Under the pieces are notes generated by a model, which made no database searches, had not been told where the DNA came from, and was given only the letters and a program-made list of their open reading frames with translations. A stretch of DNA of 64,000 nt from positions 1 through 64,000 of the forward strand of contig CACZZZ010000013.1 in the NCBI GenBank assembly GCA_902785825.1, written 5' to 3'. A program made the translations under genes and the position numbers. Of this stretch, positions 16,953 to 25,565 are shown piece by piece. Within the stretch, counting starts at the first letter, position 1. Each line of letters opens with the position of its first letter. The stretch comes from an uncultured Bacteroidia bacterium (lineage in GTDB: Bacteria; Bacteroidota; Bacteroidia; Bacteroidales; UBA932).

Positions 16953-18527
16953 ATGAAAAGACTTCTTATACTTTCTTTAGTCTCTATCGTATCCTTGCTG
17001 ATGTCATGTTCCGGGAACGACAACAACTCCGGGACTACAGTAAAGGCTGACGTCTGCATCTACGGAGGCACCTCGGCGGCTGTAACCGCGGCCAGAGCGG
17101 CAGCGGAAGAAGGCCGCAAAGTGGTCGTTATATGCCCGGATGTGGTTCTAGGCGGAATGACGACAGGAGGACTGGGAGCGACTGATATCGGCAACAAAAT
17201 AGCCATTATCGGATTGGCAAGACAATTCTACCGCGACCTGGGCAAGTACTATGGCGTAGATGAGCAATGGACATTCGAGCCATCAGTTGCCCAGAGGATT
17301 CTTAATAGCTATATGAAAAACGAGAATATCTCTCTTTACACAGGCTATTACCTGACTTCCGTCGCAAAAAAAGGAACCAGGATCCAATCTATCACATGCG
17401 AAGGAAGCGATGGCATCAAAACAGTGAAAGCTCCTGTGTTTATTGACGTGACGTATGAGGGCGACCTCATGGCAATGGCTGGCGTTAGCTACCATGTCGG
17501 ACGTGAGGATTCGTCAGTATATGGCGAGAAGTGGAATGGTTCCCATATGTCAATATATCACCAATTCCCGGATGGAGTTGATCCTTTTGTGGAGAAAGGA
17601 AATCCCAACAGCGGTCTTCTCTGGGGAATCCAAGATTGGAAGATTAAAGAGGAGGGCAAAGGTGACAATTATGTCCAGGCCTATAATTACCGAATCTGCA
17701 TGTCGAAGGATAAGGACAACCAAATACCCATCACCCGCCCGGCGGATTATGACCCGTCGAAATATGAGCTGCTTGTGAGGGTGTTTGAGGCTGACCCTGA
17801 TCCACGCGTCAATAACTACTTCATATGGTCACTGATGCCTAATAACAAGACAGACATCAATAACCGCGGAGCTTTCTCAACGGACATGATCGGAATGAAT
17901 CATGACTATGCGGAAGCCACATGGGAAAGGCGTAAGGAGATCATTGAGGCTCACAAGAGTTACACCCTTGGACTCATGTATTTCTATGCGACAGACCCGA
18001 GGGTACCTAAAGTGCTCCAGGATTGGGTCAAAGAATGGGGTTATGCCAAAGATGAGTACCCCGCGACAGGAAACTGGACCCACCAGCTTTATATCCGCGA
18101 GGCGCGCAGGATGATCGGAGAATATGTCGCGACCCAAGCGGACTGTGAAGGAAAGGCAGATGTGACAGACGGTATCGGTTATGCGGCCTACCAGATGGAC
18201 TCTCACAATTGCGAACGCGTTGTGATTGAGAAAGACGGAAAGTTGATGGTGAAAAATGAAGGCGATGTCGAAATAAATGGTGGTGTTCCTTACTACCCTA
18301 TCTCATATCGCAGTCTGACACCAAAGCGGGAGGAATGCACCAACCTTCTGGTTCCCGTATGCCTTTCAGCCAGTCATATAGCTTATGGATCTATCCGTAT
18401 GGAGCCCGTATTCCTTGAACTCGGTCAAGTCTGTGGATTAGCCGCGTCAATCGCCGGAAAGAATGACGTGCAAACCATTGATATCAAACCGATCCAGGAG
18501 AAAGTCGGATACCCGACAAAACAATGA
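16953..18527 (+). CDS. FAD-dependent oxidoreductase lipoprotein, paralog 2
   Basis: This protein is very similar to its upstream neighbour over the full length, with the same YGGTSAAVTAARAAAEEG, GGMTTGGLGATDIGNK and SHIAYGSIRMEPVFLELGQ blocks. The pair arose by tandem duplication. The leader ends LLMSC, a clean lipobox with Cys19 or nearby as the lipidation site. It shares the operon with SusC, SusD and paralog 1, with a 21-base gap. A strong hairpin at 18553-18581 ends this unit. The reaction is unknown; oxidation of a sugar ring or hydroxyl on the imported glycan is a plausible guess from context only. Confidence 0.85.
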   Translation: MKRLLILSLVSIVSLLMSCSGNDNNSGTTVKADVCIYGGTSAAVTAARAAAEEGRKVVVICPDVVLGGMTTGGLGATDIGNKIAIIGLARQFYRDLGKYYGVDEQWTFEPSVAQRILNSYMKNENISLYTGYYLTSVAKKGTRIQSITCEGSDGIKTVKAPVFIDVTYEGDLMAMAGVSYHVGREDSSVYGEKWNGSHMSIYHQFPDGVDPFVEKGNPNSGLLWGIQDWKIKEEGKGDNYVQAYNYRICMSKDKDNQIPITRPADYDPSKYELLVRVFEADPDPRVNNYFIWSLMPNNKTDINNRGAFSTDMIGMNHDYAEATWERRKEIIEAHKSYTLGLMYFYATDPRVPKVLQDWVKEWGYAKDEYPATGNWTHQLYIREARRMIGEYVATQADCEGKADVTDGIGYAAYQMDSHNCERVVIEKDGKLMVKNEGDVEINGGVPYYPISYRSLTPKREECTNLLVPVCLSASHIAYGSIRMEPVFLELGQVCGLAASIAGKNDVQTIDIKPIQEKVGYPTKQ

Positions 18528-18552
18528 GACGGCGTTTATTCATTAAACAGGC

Positions 18553-18581
18553 AAATGCCGCGGCGAATCACCGCGGCATTT
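18553..18581 (+). terminator. Terminator of the SusCD-oxidoreductase operon
   Basis: AAATGCCGCGG (18553-18563) and CCGCGGCATTT (18571-18581) form a perfect 11-bp stem 26 bases past the stop codon of paralog 2. Confidence 0.8.
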
Positions 18582-18647
18582 ACGATTTTGAAGTGTCACT
18601 TCTCCCCAAACGCCTGCATGCTGAAACAATAAAATACAGGAAAGGGT

Positions 18648-18655
18648 TATTTTTG
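18648..18655 (+). promoter_or_regulatory. -7 box for FAD-oxidoreductase paralog 3
   Basis: TATTTTTG matches TAnnTTTG and lies 30 bases ahead of the ATG at 18686. Together with the upstream terminator it decides that start over the upstream ATG at 18524. Confidence 0.6.
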
Positions 18656-18685
18656 TACTATCAGTTCAAAACAAACAATACCACA

Positions 18686-20653
18686 ATGAGAAAACTTAAA
18701 GTATTGATCGCCTTCCTCTGCATCCTCGCATCGTGCGGCAAAGCCCCGCATGTCTGCGTCTATGGCGGAGCGTCGGCCTGCGTCACCGCCGCGTATTCAG
18801 CGGCCCATGAAGGATGCGAAGTCACCCTTATCTGTCCGGAACCCACGATCGGCGGCATGACCACCGGAGGGCTCGGCCAGACGGACATCGGCAACAAACA
18901 GGCTGTCATCGGCCTTGCCAGGCAGTTTTACCGCAAGCTCGGCGACCACTACGGCAAGCTCGAGCAATGGCTCTTCGAGCCACATGTCGCTGAGGAAATA
19001 TTAATGGAATATCTCGACAATCCCAAGATAACAGTCCTGACGGGCTACCGCCTTGAAAGCGTCGCGAAAGACGGGGCGAGGATAACCTCCGTCACCTGTC
19101 TGGACAAAGATGGGAAACCATTGACTGTCAAGGCAGACCAGTTCATCGACTGTTCCTACGAAGGAGACCTCATGGCGAAGGCTGGAGTCAGCTACACGGT
19201 CGGCCGGGAAGGCAACGATGTCTATGGAGAGAAATGGAACGGATCGTGGCTTATGAACGGCCACCAGTTCCCGGACGGGGTTGACCCTTACATAATCCCA
19301 GGGAAACCGGAGAGCGGACTCCTTTGGGGAATCAGCGACCAGACCATCAAGCCGGATGGCACCGGGGACAATTATGTCCAGGCCTACAACTACCGAATTT
19401 GCCTGACTGACAATCCGGAGAACATGATTCCGATCGAAAAGCCCGAAGGTTACGATCCCTCGAAATATGAGCTGCTTGTCCGTCTTTTCGCCGCACAGCC
19501 CCAGAAGAACAATAACATCAGCAGTTATTTCATCTGGAGCCTGATGCCAAACCACAAGACCGACATCAACAACTGTGGTGGCTTCTCGACCGACATGATC
19601 GGGATGAACTACTCCTATCCCGAAGCTTCCTGGGAGGAGAGGGACGCCATCCTGAAAGCCCACAAGGACTACACCCTCGGACTCCTGTATTTCTACCAGA
19701 CTGACCCCAGGGTACCTCCGGCGCTTCAGGATTTCGTAAAGCGGTGGGGTCTCCCGAAGGATGAATATCCCCGGACCGGCCACTGGACCCACCAGCTTTA
19801 CATCCGGGAAGCCCGCCGCATGATCGGGGAATATGTCGAGACACAAAAGGATGTTGAGCAGGAAGTAGTTGTGGATGACGGGATTGGCTACGCCGCCTAC
19901 GGCATGGATTCCCACAACTGCGAGCGCGTCGTGATCGAGAAAGACGGCCGGATGATGGTCAAGAACGAGGGCAATGTCGAGAAGCATGTACCTGAGCCCT
20001 ACCCCATTTCCTACAGGGCACTCACGCCTAAAAAAGAGGAATGCGAGAACCTTCTCGTGCCGGTCTGCCTGTCAGCCTCCCACATCGCCTACGGATCGAT
20101 CCGCATGGAGCCCGTATTCCTGGAGCTGGGACAGGTCTGCGGATTGGCCGCCGCCTTTGCGGGCCCTTCCGGCAAGGTCCAGGAGATCGATGTTAAAAAG
20201 ATCCAGGACATTCTCCGGACAGATCCCTACCTCAACGGCCGTGAGCCGGACACCCTTATCGACGAGGACTCGCCCTCCATCACGGGAAAAGAAAACTGGG
20301 AAGTCGTTTACGGAGGAGGATCTTACGGCCGCACTTACCTGAAGTACACCGGCTCCCCCGAAGACAACCGCCTGGAGTACAAGATTCCGGACACCCTTGA
20401 CGGGGAATATTCCCTCTATACTTTCCAGCAGAGGAACGGTTGCGAGACCACCAAGTTTGTGATTGAGGCTGGCGGGGAGACCTCCGAGGTTGTTTTCAAC
20501 AGGTCAGACCTCGTGTTCGAGGGGCAGACGCCCAGCGACTGGGTGAGCCTCGGCAAAGTCAAACTGACTAAGGGCCAGGGTGGCAGCGTCCGCTTCTCAA
20601 CCGACTCAGGAGAGCTCCACGCCGACGCCCTGCTCCTAGTGAAAGAAAGGTGA
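18686..20653 (+). CDS. FAD-dependent oxidoreductase lipoprotein, paralog 3, with golvesin-like C-terminal domain
   Basis: The leader MRKLKVLIAFLCILASC is a lipoprotein signal with Cys17 as the anchor. The FAD_oxidored core matches paralogs 1 and 2 (YGGASACVTAAYSAAHEG, GGMTTGGLGQTDIGNK, SHIAYGSIRMEPVFLELGQ). A C-terminal extension of about 130 residues, absent from the other two, resembles the golvesin/xanthan-lyase carbohydrate-binding domain: WVSLGKVKLTKGQGGSV, then HADALLLVKE at the end. The frame is open back to an ATG at 18524 that overlaps the preceding stop. That longer form would put 54 residues in front of the signal peptide and run through the terminator and promoter, so 18686 is chosen. 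The extra domain suggests direct glycan binding. Confidence 0.85.
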   Translation: MRKLKVLIAFLCILASCGKAPHVCVYGGASACVTAAYSAAHEGCEVTLICPEPTIGGMTTGGLGQTDIGNKQAVIGLARQFYRKLGDHYGKLEQWLFEPHVAEEILMEYLDNPKITVLTGYRLESVAKDGARITSVTCLDKDGKPLTVKADQFIDCSYEGDLMAKAGVSYTVGREGNDVYGEKWNGSWLMNGHQFPDGVDPYIIPGKPESGLLWGISDQTIKPDGTGDNYVQAYNYRICLTDNPENMIPIEKPEGYDPSKYELLVRLFAAQPQKNNNISSYFIWSLMPNHKTDINNCGGFSTDMIGMNYSYPEASWEERDAILKAHKDYTLGLLYFYQTDPRVPPALQDFVKRWGLPKDEYPRTGHWTHQLYIREARRMIGEYVETQKDVEQEVVVDDGIGYAAYGMDSHNCERVVIEKDGRMMVKNEGNVEKHVPEPYPISYRALTPKKEECENLLVPVCLSASHIAYGSIRMEPVFLELGQVCGLAAAFAGPSGKVQEIDVKKIQDILRTDPYLNGREPDTLIDEDSPSITGKENWEVVYGGGSYGRTYLKYTGSPEDNRLEYKIPDTLDGEYSLYTFQQRNGCETTKFVIEAGGETSEVVFNRSDLVFEGQTPSDWVSLGKVKLTKGQGGSVRFSTDSGELHADALLLVKER

Positions 20654-20800
20654 CATAACAAACAGGACTAATAGTCTTGAAGAATAGTTGATATTCTGGC
20701 AAGTTCCTCTCTTATTCAGCGACAACGAAACTACACAATCAGTACTAACATAGCAATTACCCCCATATAAGATATTATTTTATATGTCTGGATAAAGAAC

Positions 20801-20808
20801 TATATTAG
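20801..20808 (+). promoter_or_regulatory. Possible -7 box for the fusion gene
   Basis: TATATTAG, one mismatch from TAnnTTTG, 26 bases ahead of the ATG at 20835, in an AT-rich 181-bp gap. Confidence 0.35.
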
Positions 20809-20834
20809 AGGACATAATTACAAGCCGTAGTGAC

Positions 20835-23800
20835 ATGAAACGCCTTTTGATATTCCTGATAGCGGCCCTGGCAACGCTGCCGCAAGCAAAGTCCCAGTCC
20901 ATATTCCTCGAGGCTGAGGGATTCTCCGATCTCGGAGGCTGGACCAACGACAACCAGAGCATGATGCAGATGGGCTCTCCCTATCTCATCGCCCATGGAC
21001 TCGGACGACCGGTGGCTGACGCCCAGACCGTATTCAACGCCCCAGAAGAAGGCACCTACCGCCTTTGGGTACGCACCAGAGACTGGACCAGAACCTGGGG
21101 CAGGACCGAGAGTCCGGGACGTTTCCAGGTGGTCATCAACGGCAAGCCCTCCTCTGAGACATTCGGAACCAAGACCGAAGAGTGGGCCTGGCAGGACGGA
21201 GGCACAGTCACTCTGACGAAAGGCGAAAACAAGATCTCCCTCCACGACCTGACAGGATTCGAAGGACGCTGCGACGCCATATTCCTGACAAAGGATCTGG
21301 AGTCAGAGGCTCCGGAGCCGACAACTGATTTCAGGCGTAAGGCGCTGGGGATCAAGGCTTCGGCCCTTCGGCTCCGCTCAGGGACCGGGAAGAAGATACG
21401 GAAATATGACTTCGTGGTGGTCGGAGGCGGTATCGCCGGGATCTGCGCCGCGATCACTGCGGCCCGTCTGGGCAGCACCGTGGCCCTTGTCCAGAACCGT
21501 CCTGTGCTGGGAGGAAACAACTCTTCCGAGATCAGAGTCGGTCTTTCCGGACTTATCTACAAGGAGCCATATCCCCAGCTCGGCCGGCTGATGGACGAGA
21601 TCGGCGGCATCGGCTATTGGACCAACCGTGAGGCAGAGCAGAATCCTGACTCACCGAGGAGTAAGCATATCCTCGATGTTCTCAAAAAACATCCGGAGAA
21701 ACACATCCACAACGCCGGCCCGGCCTCCAACTACGAGGATGACAAGAAGCTGGAAGCCGTTCTGAATGAACCCAATATCACCCTCTTCCTCAGCAAGCAG
21801 GCCATCTCCGCCAAGACCCGCGGAGGGAAGATCCGCTCCATAGTAGTCAAAGACATATTCACAAGCGAAGAGACAATTATCAAGGGACGTTTGTTCGCCG
21901 ACTGCACAGGTGACGCCAACCTGGGTTTCATGGCCGGGGCCGACTACCGGATGGGCCGTGAGAGCAGGGCCGAGACCGGCGAGACGCAGGCGCCAGAGAA
22001 GGCGGATTCCCTCACCATGGGCACCTCGGTGCAGTGGTTTGCGTCGGCCCTTCGACTCCGCTCAGGGACCGAGGATGGCTCAGGGACCGAGGATGGCTCA
22101 GGGACCGGGGATGGGACCGGGTTCCCGGAGTGCCCTTGGGCTATCCAGTTCACCGACTCCACTTGCATTCCTATCGTCCACGGCGAGTGGGATTGGGAGA
22201 CAGGTCTCGGAAGGGACCAGGTAGAGGAGATCGAGCGGATCAGGGATCATGGGCTTAGGGCTGTCTATGGCAACTGGGCGTACCTCAAAAACAGTCCTAA
22301 ATTCAAGGAACAATTTAAGGATCAGCGACTTGAATGGGTTGCTTGCATCGGCGGAAAGCGTGAGTCCCGCCGCCTGATGGGCGACGTGATCCTCAAAGAG
22401 CAGGACTTCACGGAGAATGTCCAGTACGACGACGCCTCGTTCACGGCGACCTGGGGAATGGATCTCCACTACCCCAAGCCGGAGCCCGGGATGGAGGCAG
22501 AGGAGCCTTTCAGAGCGACCAGCGTCACCAAGCACCATAAAGACTACGCCGTCCCTTACAGGTGCCTGTATTCCAGGAATATAGACAACCTCCTGATGGC
22601 AGGACGCGATATCTCCGTGACCCACGCCGCCCTCGGCACGATCAGGGTCATGCGCACCGGCGGAATGATGGGAGAGGTCGTCGGAATGGCCGCCTCCATC
22701 TGCAAGGACCATCGCTGCTCCCCAAGAGGCGTTTATCAGAAGTATCTCCCTGAACTCAAGGCTCTTATGACCGCCGGAGTGCCTTTCGCCAACATCGTGA
22801 AGCCAAACAAGGTTCAGCAGGATTGGGCTGAGGCTGAGATCGGTGTGCTGCTGCACCTCGACATGCCGGTTTTCCATCCTGAATATAACCACAGGGAATA
22901 CGGCACCCACCCGGATCCGGCCACGTTCAATCCGACCGAACTTGACACGGACCAGTGGCTCGAGACAGCCGCCAAGCTGGGGGCTAAATATGCCGTCCTC
23001 ACAGCCAAACATGGCAGCGGTTTCACCCTTTGGCCGACTTCCACACACGATTACAACATCAGCAGGTCCCCATGGAAAGACGGGAAAGGAGACATAGTCA
23101 AGGACTTTGTCAACTCATGCCATAAATACGGCATCAAGCCGGGAATATATGCAAATATGGCCACCAACGGGTATCTATGGGTGGATAATCCCGGACTGGT
23201 GCAGCCCGGATCACCTATCACCCAAGAGCAATACAGCGACATCATCATGCGGCAACTGACCGAGCTCTGGGGAAATTACGGGCCACTGTTCGAGGTCTGG
23301 TTTGACGGAGGCATCCTATCTCCCGCCCAGGGTGGAGCGGATGTTCAATCCCTGATAAAAAAACTGCAGCCCGAGGCTATAGCTTTCCAAGGTCCATACG
23401 GTTATGAGAACCTGATCCGCTGGGTCGGCAATGAGGTCGGTACGGCTCCTGACCCTTGCTGGGCTACGGCTGACTCCACGACCAATTCCGACGGGGTCAA
23501 GGTCGTGACAGGACTTAACGGCCGGCCGGACGCCCCGTTCTGGTGCCCGGGAGAGTCCGATTTCACCCTCCGGAGGCAAAGCTCCTTCGGTGGCGGATGG
23601 ATATGGCACGAAGGACAGGACGACATGTTGTATTCCATTGATGAACTGATGGATAAATACGAGACCAGTGTCGGTCGCAACACAAACATGCTCCTGGGAC
23701 TCGTGATCGACAACAGGGGCCTGATTCCTGACGCTGATGTCAAACAGGCTGAGAAATATGGCGAGGCGATTCGCCAGCGCTACGGAACTCCTTGTGCCGA

Positions 23801-24089
23801 GACCTCCGGCAAAGGCTCACAGCTAGAGTTGAACCTCAAGACCCCCACAGTGGTGGACAGGGTTATTATTCAGGAGGAAATCGCTGAAGGTGAGAGGGTT
23901 CTGACCTGGCATCTGGAAGGTGTCCGTCCGGATGGATCGACAGCCACTCTCTGCGAGGGGACCAACATCGGCCATAAGCGCATCGCCCGATTCGACCCTG
24001 TGGAAGTTTCTTCCCTGCGACTTGTCATAGACAGTTATAAGGTTGAACCCATTATCCGCCGCCTCGCCGCTTTCAACACAAACGGTTAG
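20835..24089 (+). CDS. Secreted fusion: carbohydrate-binding-like, FAD-dependent oxidoreductase, GH29 alpha-L-fucosidase
   Basis: The protein has 1084 residues. After a Sec signal (1-20) comes a golvesin-like binding domain (about 22-155). An FAD-binding domain follows with Rossmann motif G197-G-G-I-A-G202 and NRPVLGGNNSSEIRVG. Its FAD-closing block is near 590-620 (NLLMAGRDISVTHAALG). From about 657 a GH29 fucosidase domain begins (IGVLLHLDMPVFHPEY; AKLGAKYAVLTAKHGSGF; RQLTELWGNYG). The predicted nucleophile is D824 in VWFDGG. A discoidin-like C-terminal region covers about 985-1084. Two palindromic repeats and an 18-bp tandem repeat lie in frame inside the FAD part. Fusing a flavin oxidoreductase to a fucosidase suggests coupled oxidation and hydrolysis of one glycan. 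Each domain is clearly recognisable; the combined function is inferred. Confidence 0.85.
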   Translation: MKRLLIFLIAALATLPQAKSQSIFLEAEGFSDLGGWTNDNQSMMQMGSPYLIAHGLGRPVADAQTVFNAPEEGTYRLWVRTRDWTRTWGRTESPGRFQVVINGKPSSETFGTKTEEWAWQDGGTVTLTKGENKISLHDLTGFEGRCDAIFLTKDLESEAPEPTTDFRRKALGIKASALRLRSGTGKKIRKYDFVVVGGGIAGICAAITAARLGSTVALVQNRPVLGGNNSSEIRVGLSGLIYKEPYPQLGRLMDEIGGIGYWTNREAEQNPDSPRSKHILDVLKKHPEKHIHNAGPASNYEDDKKLEAVLNEPNITLFLSKQAISAKTRGGKIRSIVVKDIFTSEETIIKGRLFADCTGDANLGFMAGADYRMGRESRAETGETQAPEKADSLTMGTSVQWFASALRLRSGTEDGSGTEDGSGTGDGTGFPECPWAIQFTDSTCIPIVHGEWDWETGLGRDQVEEIERIRDHGLRAVYGNWAYLKNSPKFKEQFKDQRLEWVACIGGKRESRRLMGDVILKEQDFTENVQYDDASFTATWGMDLHYPKPEPGMEAEEPFRATSVTKHHKDYAVPYRCLYSRNIDNLLMAGRDISVTHAALGTIRVMRTGGMMGEVVGMAASICKDHRCSPRGVYQKYLPELKALMTAGVPFANIVKPNKVQQDWAEAEIGVLLHLDMPVFHPEYNHREYGTHPDPATFNPTELDTDQWLETAAKLGAKYAVLTAKHGSGFTLWPTSTHDYNISRSPWKDGKGDIVKDFVNSCHKYGIKPGIYANMATNGYLWVDNPGLVQPGSPITQEQYSDIIMRQLTELWGNYGPLFEVWFDGGILSPAQGGADVQSLIKKLQPEAIAFQGPYGYENLIRWVGNEVGTAPDPCWATADSTTNSDGVKVVTGLNGRPDAPFWCPGESDFTLRRQSSFGGGWIWHEGQDDMLYSIDELMDKYETSVGRNTNMLLGLVIDNRGLIPDADVKQAEKYGEAIRQRYGTPCAETSGKGSQLELNLKTPTVVDRVIIQEEIAEGERVLTWHLEGVRPDGSTATLCEGTNIGHKRIARFDPVEVSSLRLVIDSYKVEPIIRRLAAFNTNG
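21360..21388. repeat. Palindromic repeat type 2 inside the fusion gene, copy 1
   Basis: The core CCCTTCGGCTCCGCTCAGGG has CCCTTCG/CTCAGGG-type ends. It is in frame, encoding SALRLRSG just before the FAD Rossmann segment. Confidence 0.7.
22044..22071. repeat. Palindromic repeat type 2 inside the fusion gene, copy 2
   Basis: The core CCCTTCGACTCCGCTCAGGG is nearly identical to the copy 700 bases upstream and again encodes SALRLRSG. Confidence 0.7.
22061..22114. repeat. Three 18-bp tandem repeats growing out of a palindromic repeat
   Basis: The unit CTCAGGGACCGAGGATGG occurs twice exactly and a third time with changes. Each unit encodes SGTEDG or SGTGDG. The right end of the palindromic repeat supplies the unit. 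Confidence 0.75.
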
Positions 24090-24116
24090 CATTTTAAAAA
24101 AGCATATTCAGAAATT

Positions 24117-25550
24117 ATGAAAAAGTTCCTATCTCTATCTCTCCTGGCTTTGCTGGGAGCGTTTTGGGCCGACGCGAAAGTGATCCTACCCTCTGTTTTC
24201 AGTGACAACATGGTGTTCCAGCGCAACAGCGAGGCCGCCATCTGGGGCTGGACTGACGGCAACGGAAAGATTTCTGTCACAACTACTTGGACCGGAGCAA
24301 AGTACACGGCCACTCCTGACAGCAATGGGAAATGGATGCTCAGGATCCCGACTCCGGAGGCGGGTGGACCATACAAAGTGACAATCGCGGACGGCTCTGA
24401 GAAGATAATCTTGAGCAATGTCCTTGTCGGAGAAGTCTGGTTCTGCTCGGGACAATCCAATATGGAGATGATAATGTCGGGATATCCGGGGCAGCCAACC
24501 GAAGGTGGTGTCGATGAGATCACGAACGCGGATCCCCAGGTTCCCATCCGTATTTGCACGATCACGCATAACCCTTCCTTGACTCCTCTGGACCAGACCA
24601 AAGGCTCCTGGAAGGAGAACACTCCCGAGGTGGTCTCCAACACCAGCGCCACGGCATATTTCTTCGCCAAGAAGTTGCATCAGTCCCTCCGGATACCGAT
24701 CGGGATCCTGGTCTCCAGCGTGGGTGGCACCGCCATCGAATGTTGGATGGACAAGTCCACCGTCTCCGGCAAGTTCACCGGTGAGTTCGACCTTGGTTTC
24801 CTCGAAGGGAAGGATATGCCTAAAGAACTCTCAACCACACCTTGTGTATTCTTCAACGGCATGGTTGCCCCGCTTATCCCATTCACCTTCAAAGGGATGA
24901 TCTGGTACCAGGGAGAGACGAACCGCTTCAGGCCAAGCCAATACACTCGTCTCCAGAAAGAGTATGTGGAGATGATGAGAAGGCTTTTCGACAATCCGGA
25001 CGCACCGTTCTATTTCGCCCAGCTGGCGCCTTACTCTTACAGCGATCCCGACGGCTGGACCTTGGGATATTTCCGTGAGGCGCAGCAGAAGTCACTCGAC
25101 CTGATCCCCCACAGCGGAATGGCGGCCACCGTGGATGTCGGGGAATATGGCACCATACATCCCAAAAAGAAGCGTGAGGTCGGCTACCGCCTGGCCTATC
25201 TCGCTCTCTATAATGACTACGGCGTCAAAGGGTTGAACCCTGTGTCCCCCACTTTCAAAAGTGTCGAGTTCAGGGAAGGCAAGGCCTTCATCAAGACGAA
25301 CACCGACGGCAGGCAAATCGGCCCGATAGATGTCGATCTGGCAGGATTTGAGATAGCCGGAGCCGACAAAGTATTCCACCCGGCGACCGGTAGGATCATC
25401 GACTGGTCCGGTACTGTGATGGTGACGAGCCCTGAAGTGCCAGAACCGGTGGCCGTACGGTACTGCTTCAGGAACTGGGGAGAGGGAACCGTGTTCAACA
25501 ACTACGGCATTCCCGTGTCCCCGTTCCGTACCGACGACTGGGATCTATAA
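24117..25550 (+). CDS. Secreted sialate O-acetylesterase-type SGNH esterase
   Basis: A signal peptide (1-20) is followed by LPSVFSDNMVFQR, the start pattern of the sialate O-acetylesterase family (DUF303). The catalytic serine is S114 in FCSGQSNME. The oxyanion Gly/Asn blocks follow (VSSVGGTAIECW; WYQGETN), and the His of the triad is likely in GTIHPKKK near residue 350. The family removes O-acetyl groups from sialic acid or from plant glycans such as xylan and pectin side chains. It follows the fusion gene by 27 bases, so deacetylation probably prepares the same substrate that the fucosidase domain attacks. Confidence 0.85.
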   Translation: MKKFLSLSLLALLGAFWADAKVILPSVFSDNMVFQRNSEAAIWGWTDGNGKISVTTTWTGAKYTATPDSNGKWMLRIPTPEAGGPYKVTIADGSEKIILSNVLVGEVWFCSGQSNMEMIMSGYPGQPTEGGVDEITNADPQVPIRICTITHNPSLTPLDQTKGSWKENTPEVVSNTSATAYFFAKKLHQSLRIPIGILVSSVGGTAIECWMDKSTVSGKFTGEFDLGFLEGKDMPKELSTTPCVFFNGMVAPLIPFTFKGMIWYQGETNRFRPSQYTRLQKEYVEMMRRLFDNPDAPFYFAQLAPYSYSDPDGWTLGYFREAQQKSLDLIPHSGMAATVDVGEYGTIHPKKKREVGYRLAYLALYNDYGVKGLNPVSPTFKSVEFREGKAFIKTNTDGRQIGPIDVDLAGFEIAGADKVFHPATGRIIDWSGTVMVTSPEVPEPVAVRYCFRNWGEGTVFNNYGIPVSPFRTDDWDL

Positions 25551-25565
25551 CACGCTGTTACGCGG

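Noticed and set aside
18524..18685. Upstream in-frame ATG for FAD-oxidoreductase paralog 3
   Set aside because: It would read through a strong terminator and a promoter box and bury the lipoprotein signal 54 residues inside the protein.
20654..20834. A riboswitch or extra gene in the gap before the fusion gene
   Set aside because: The stretch is AT-rich and shows only a weak promoter box, with no conserved stem pattern.
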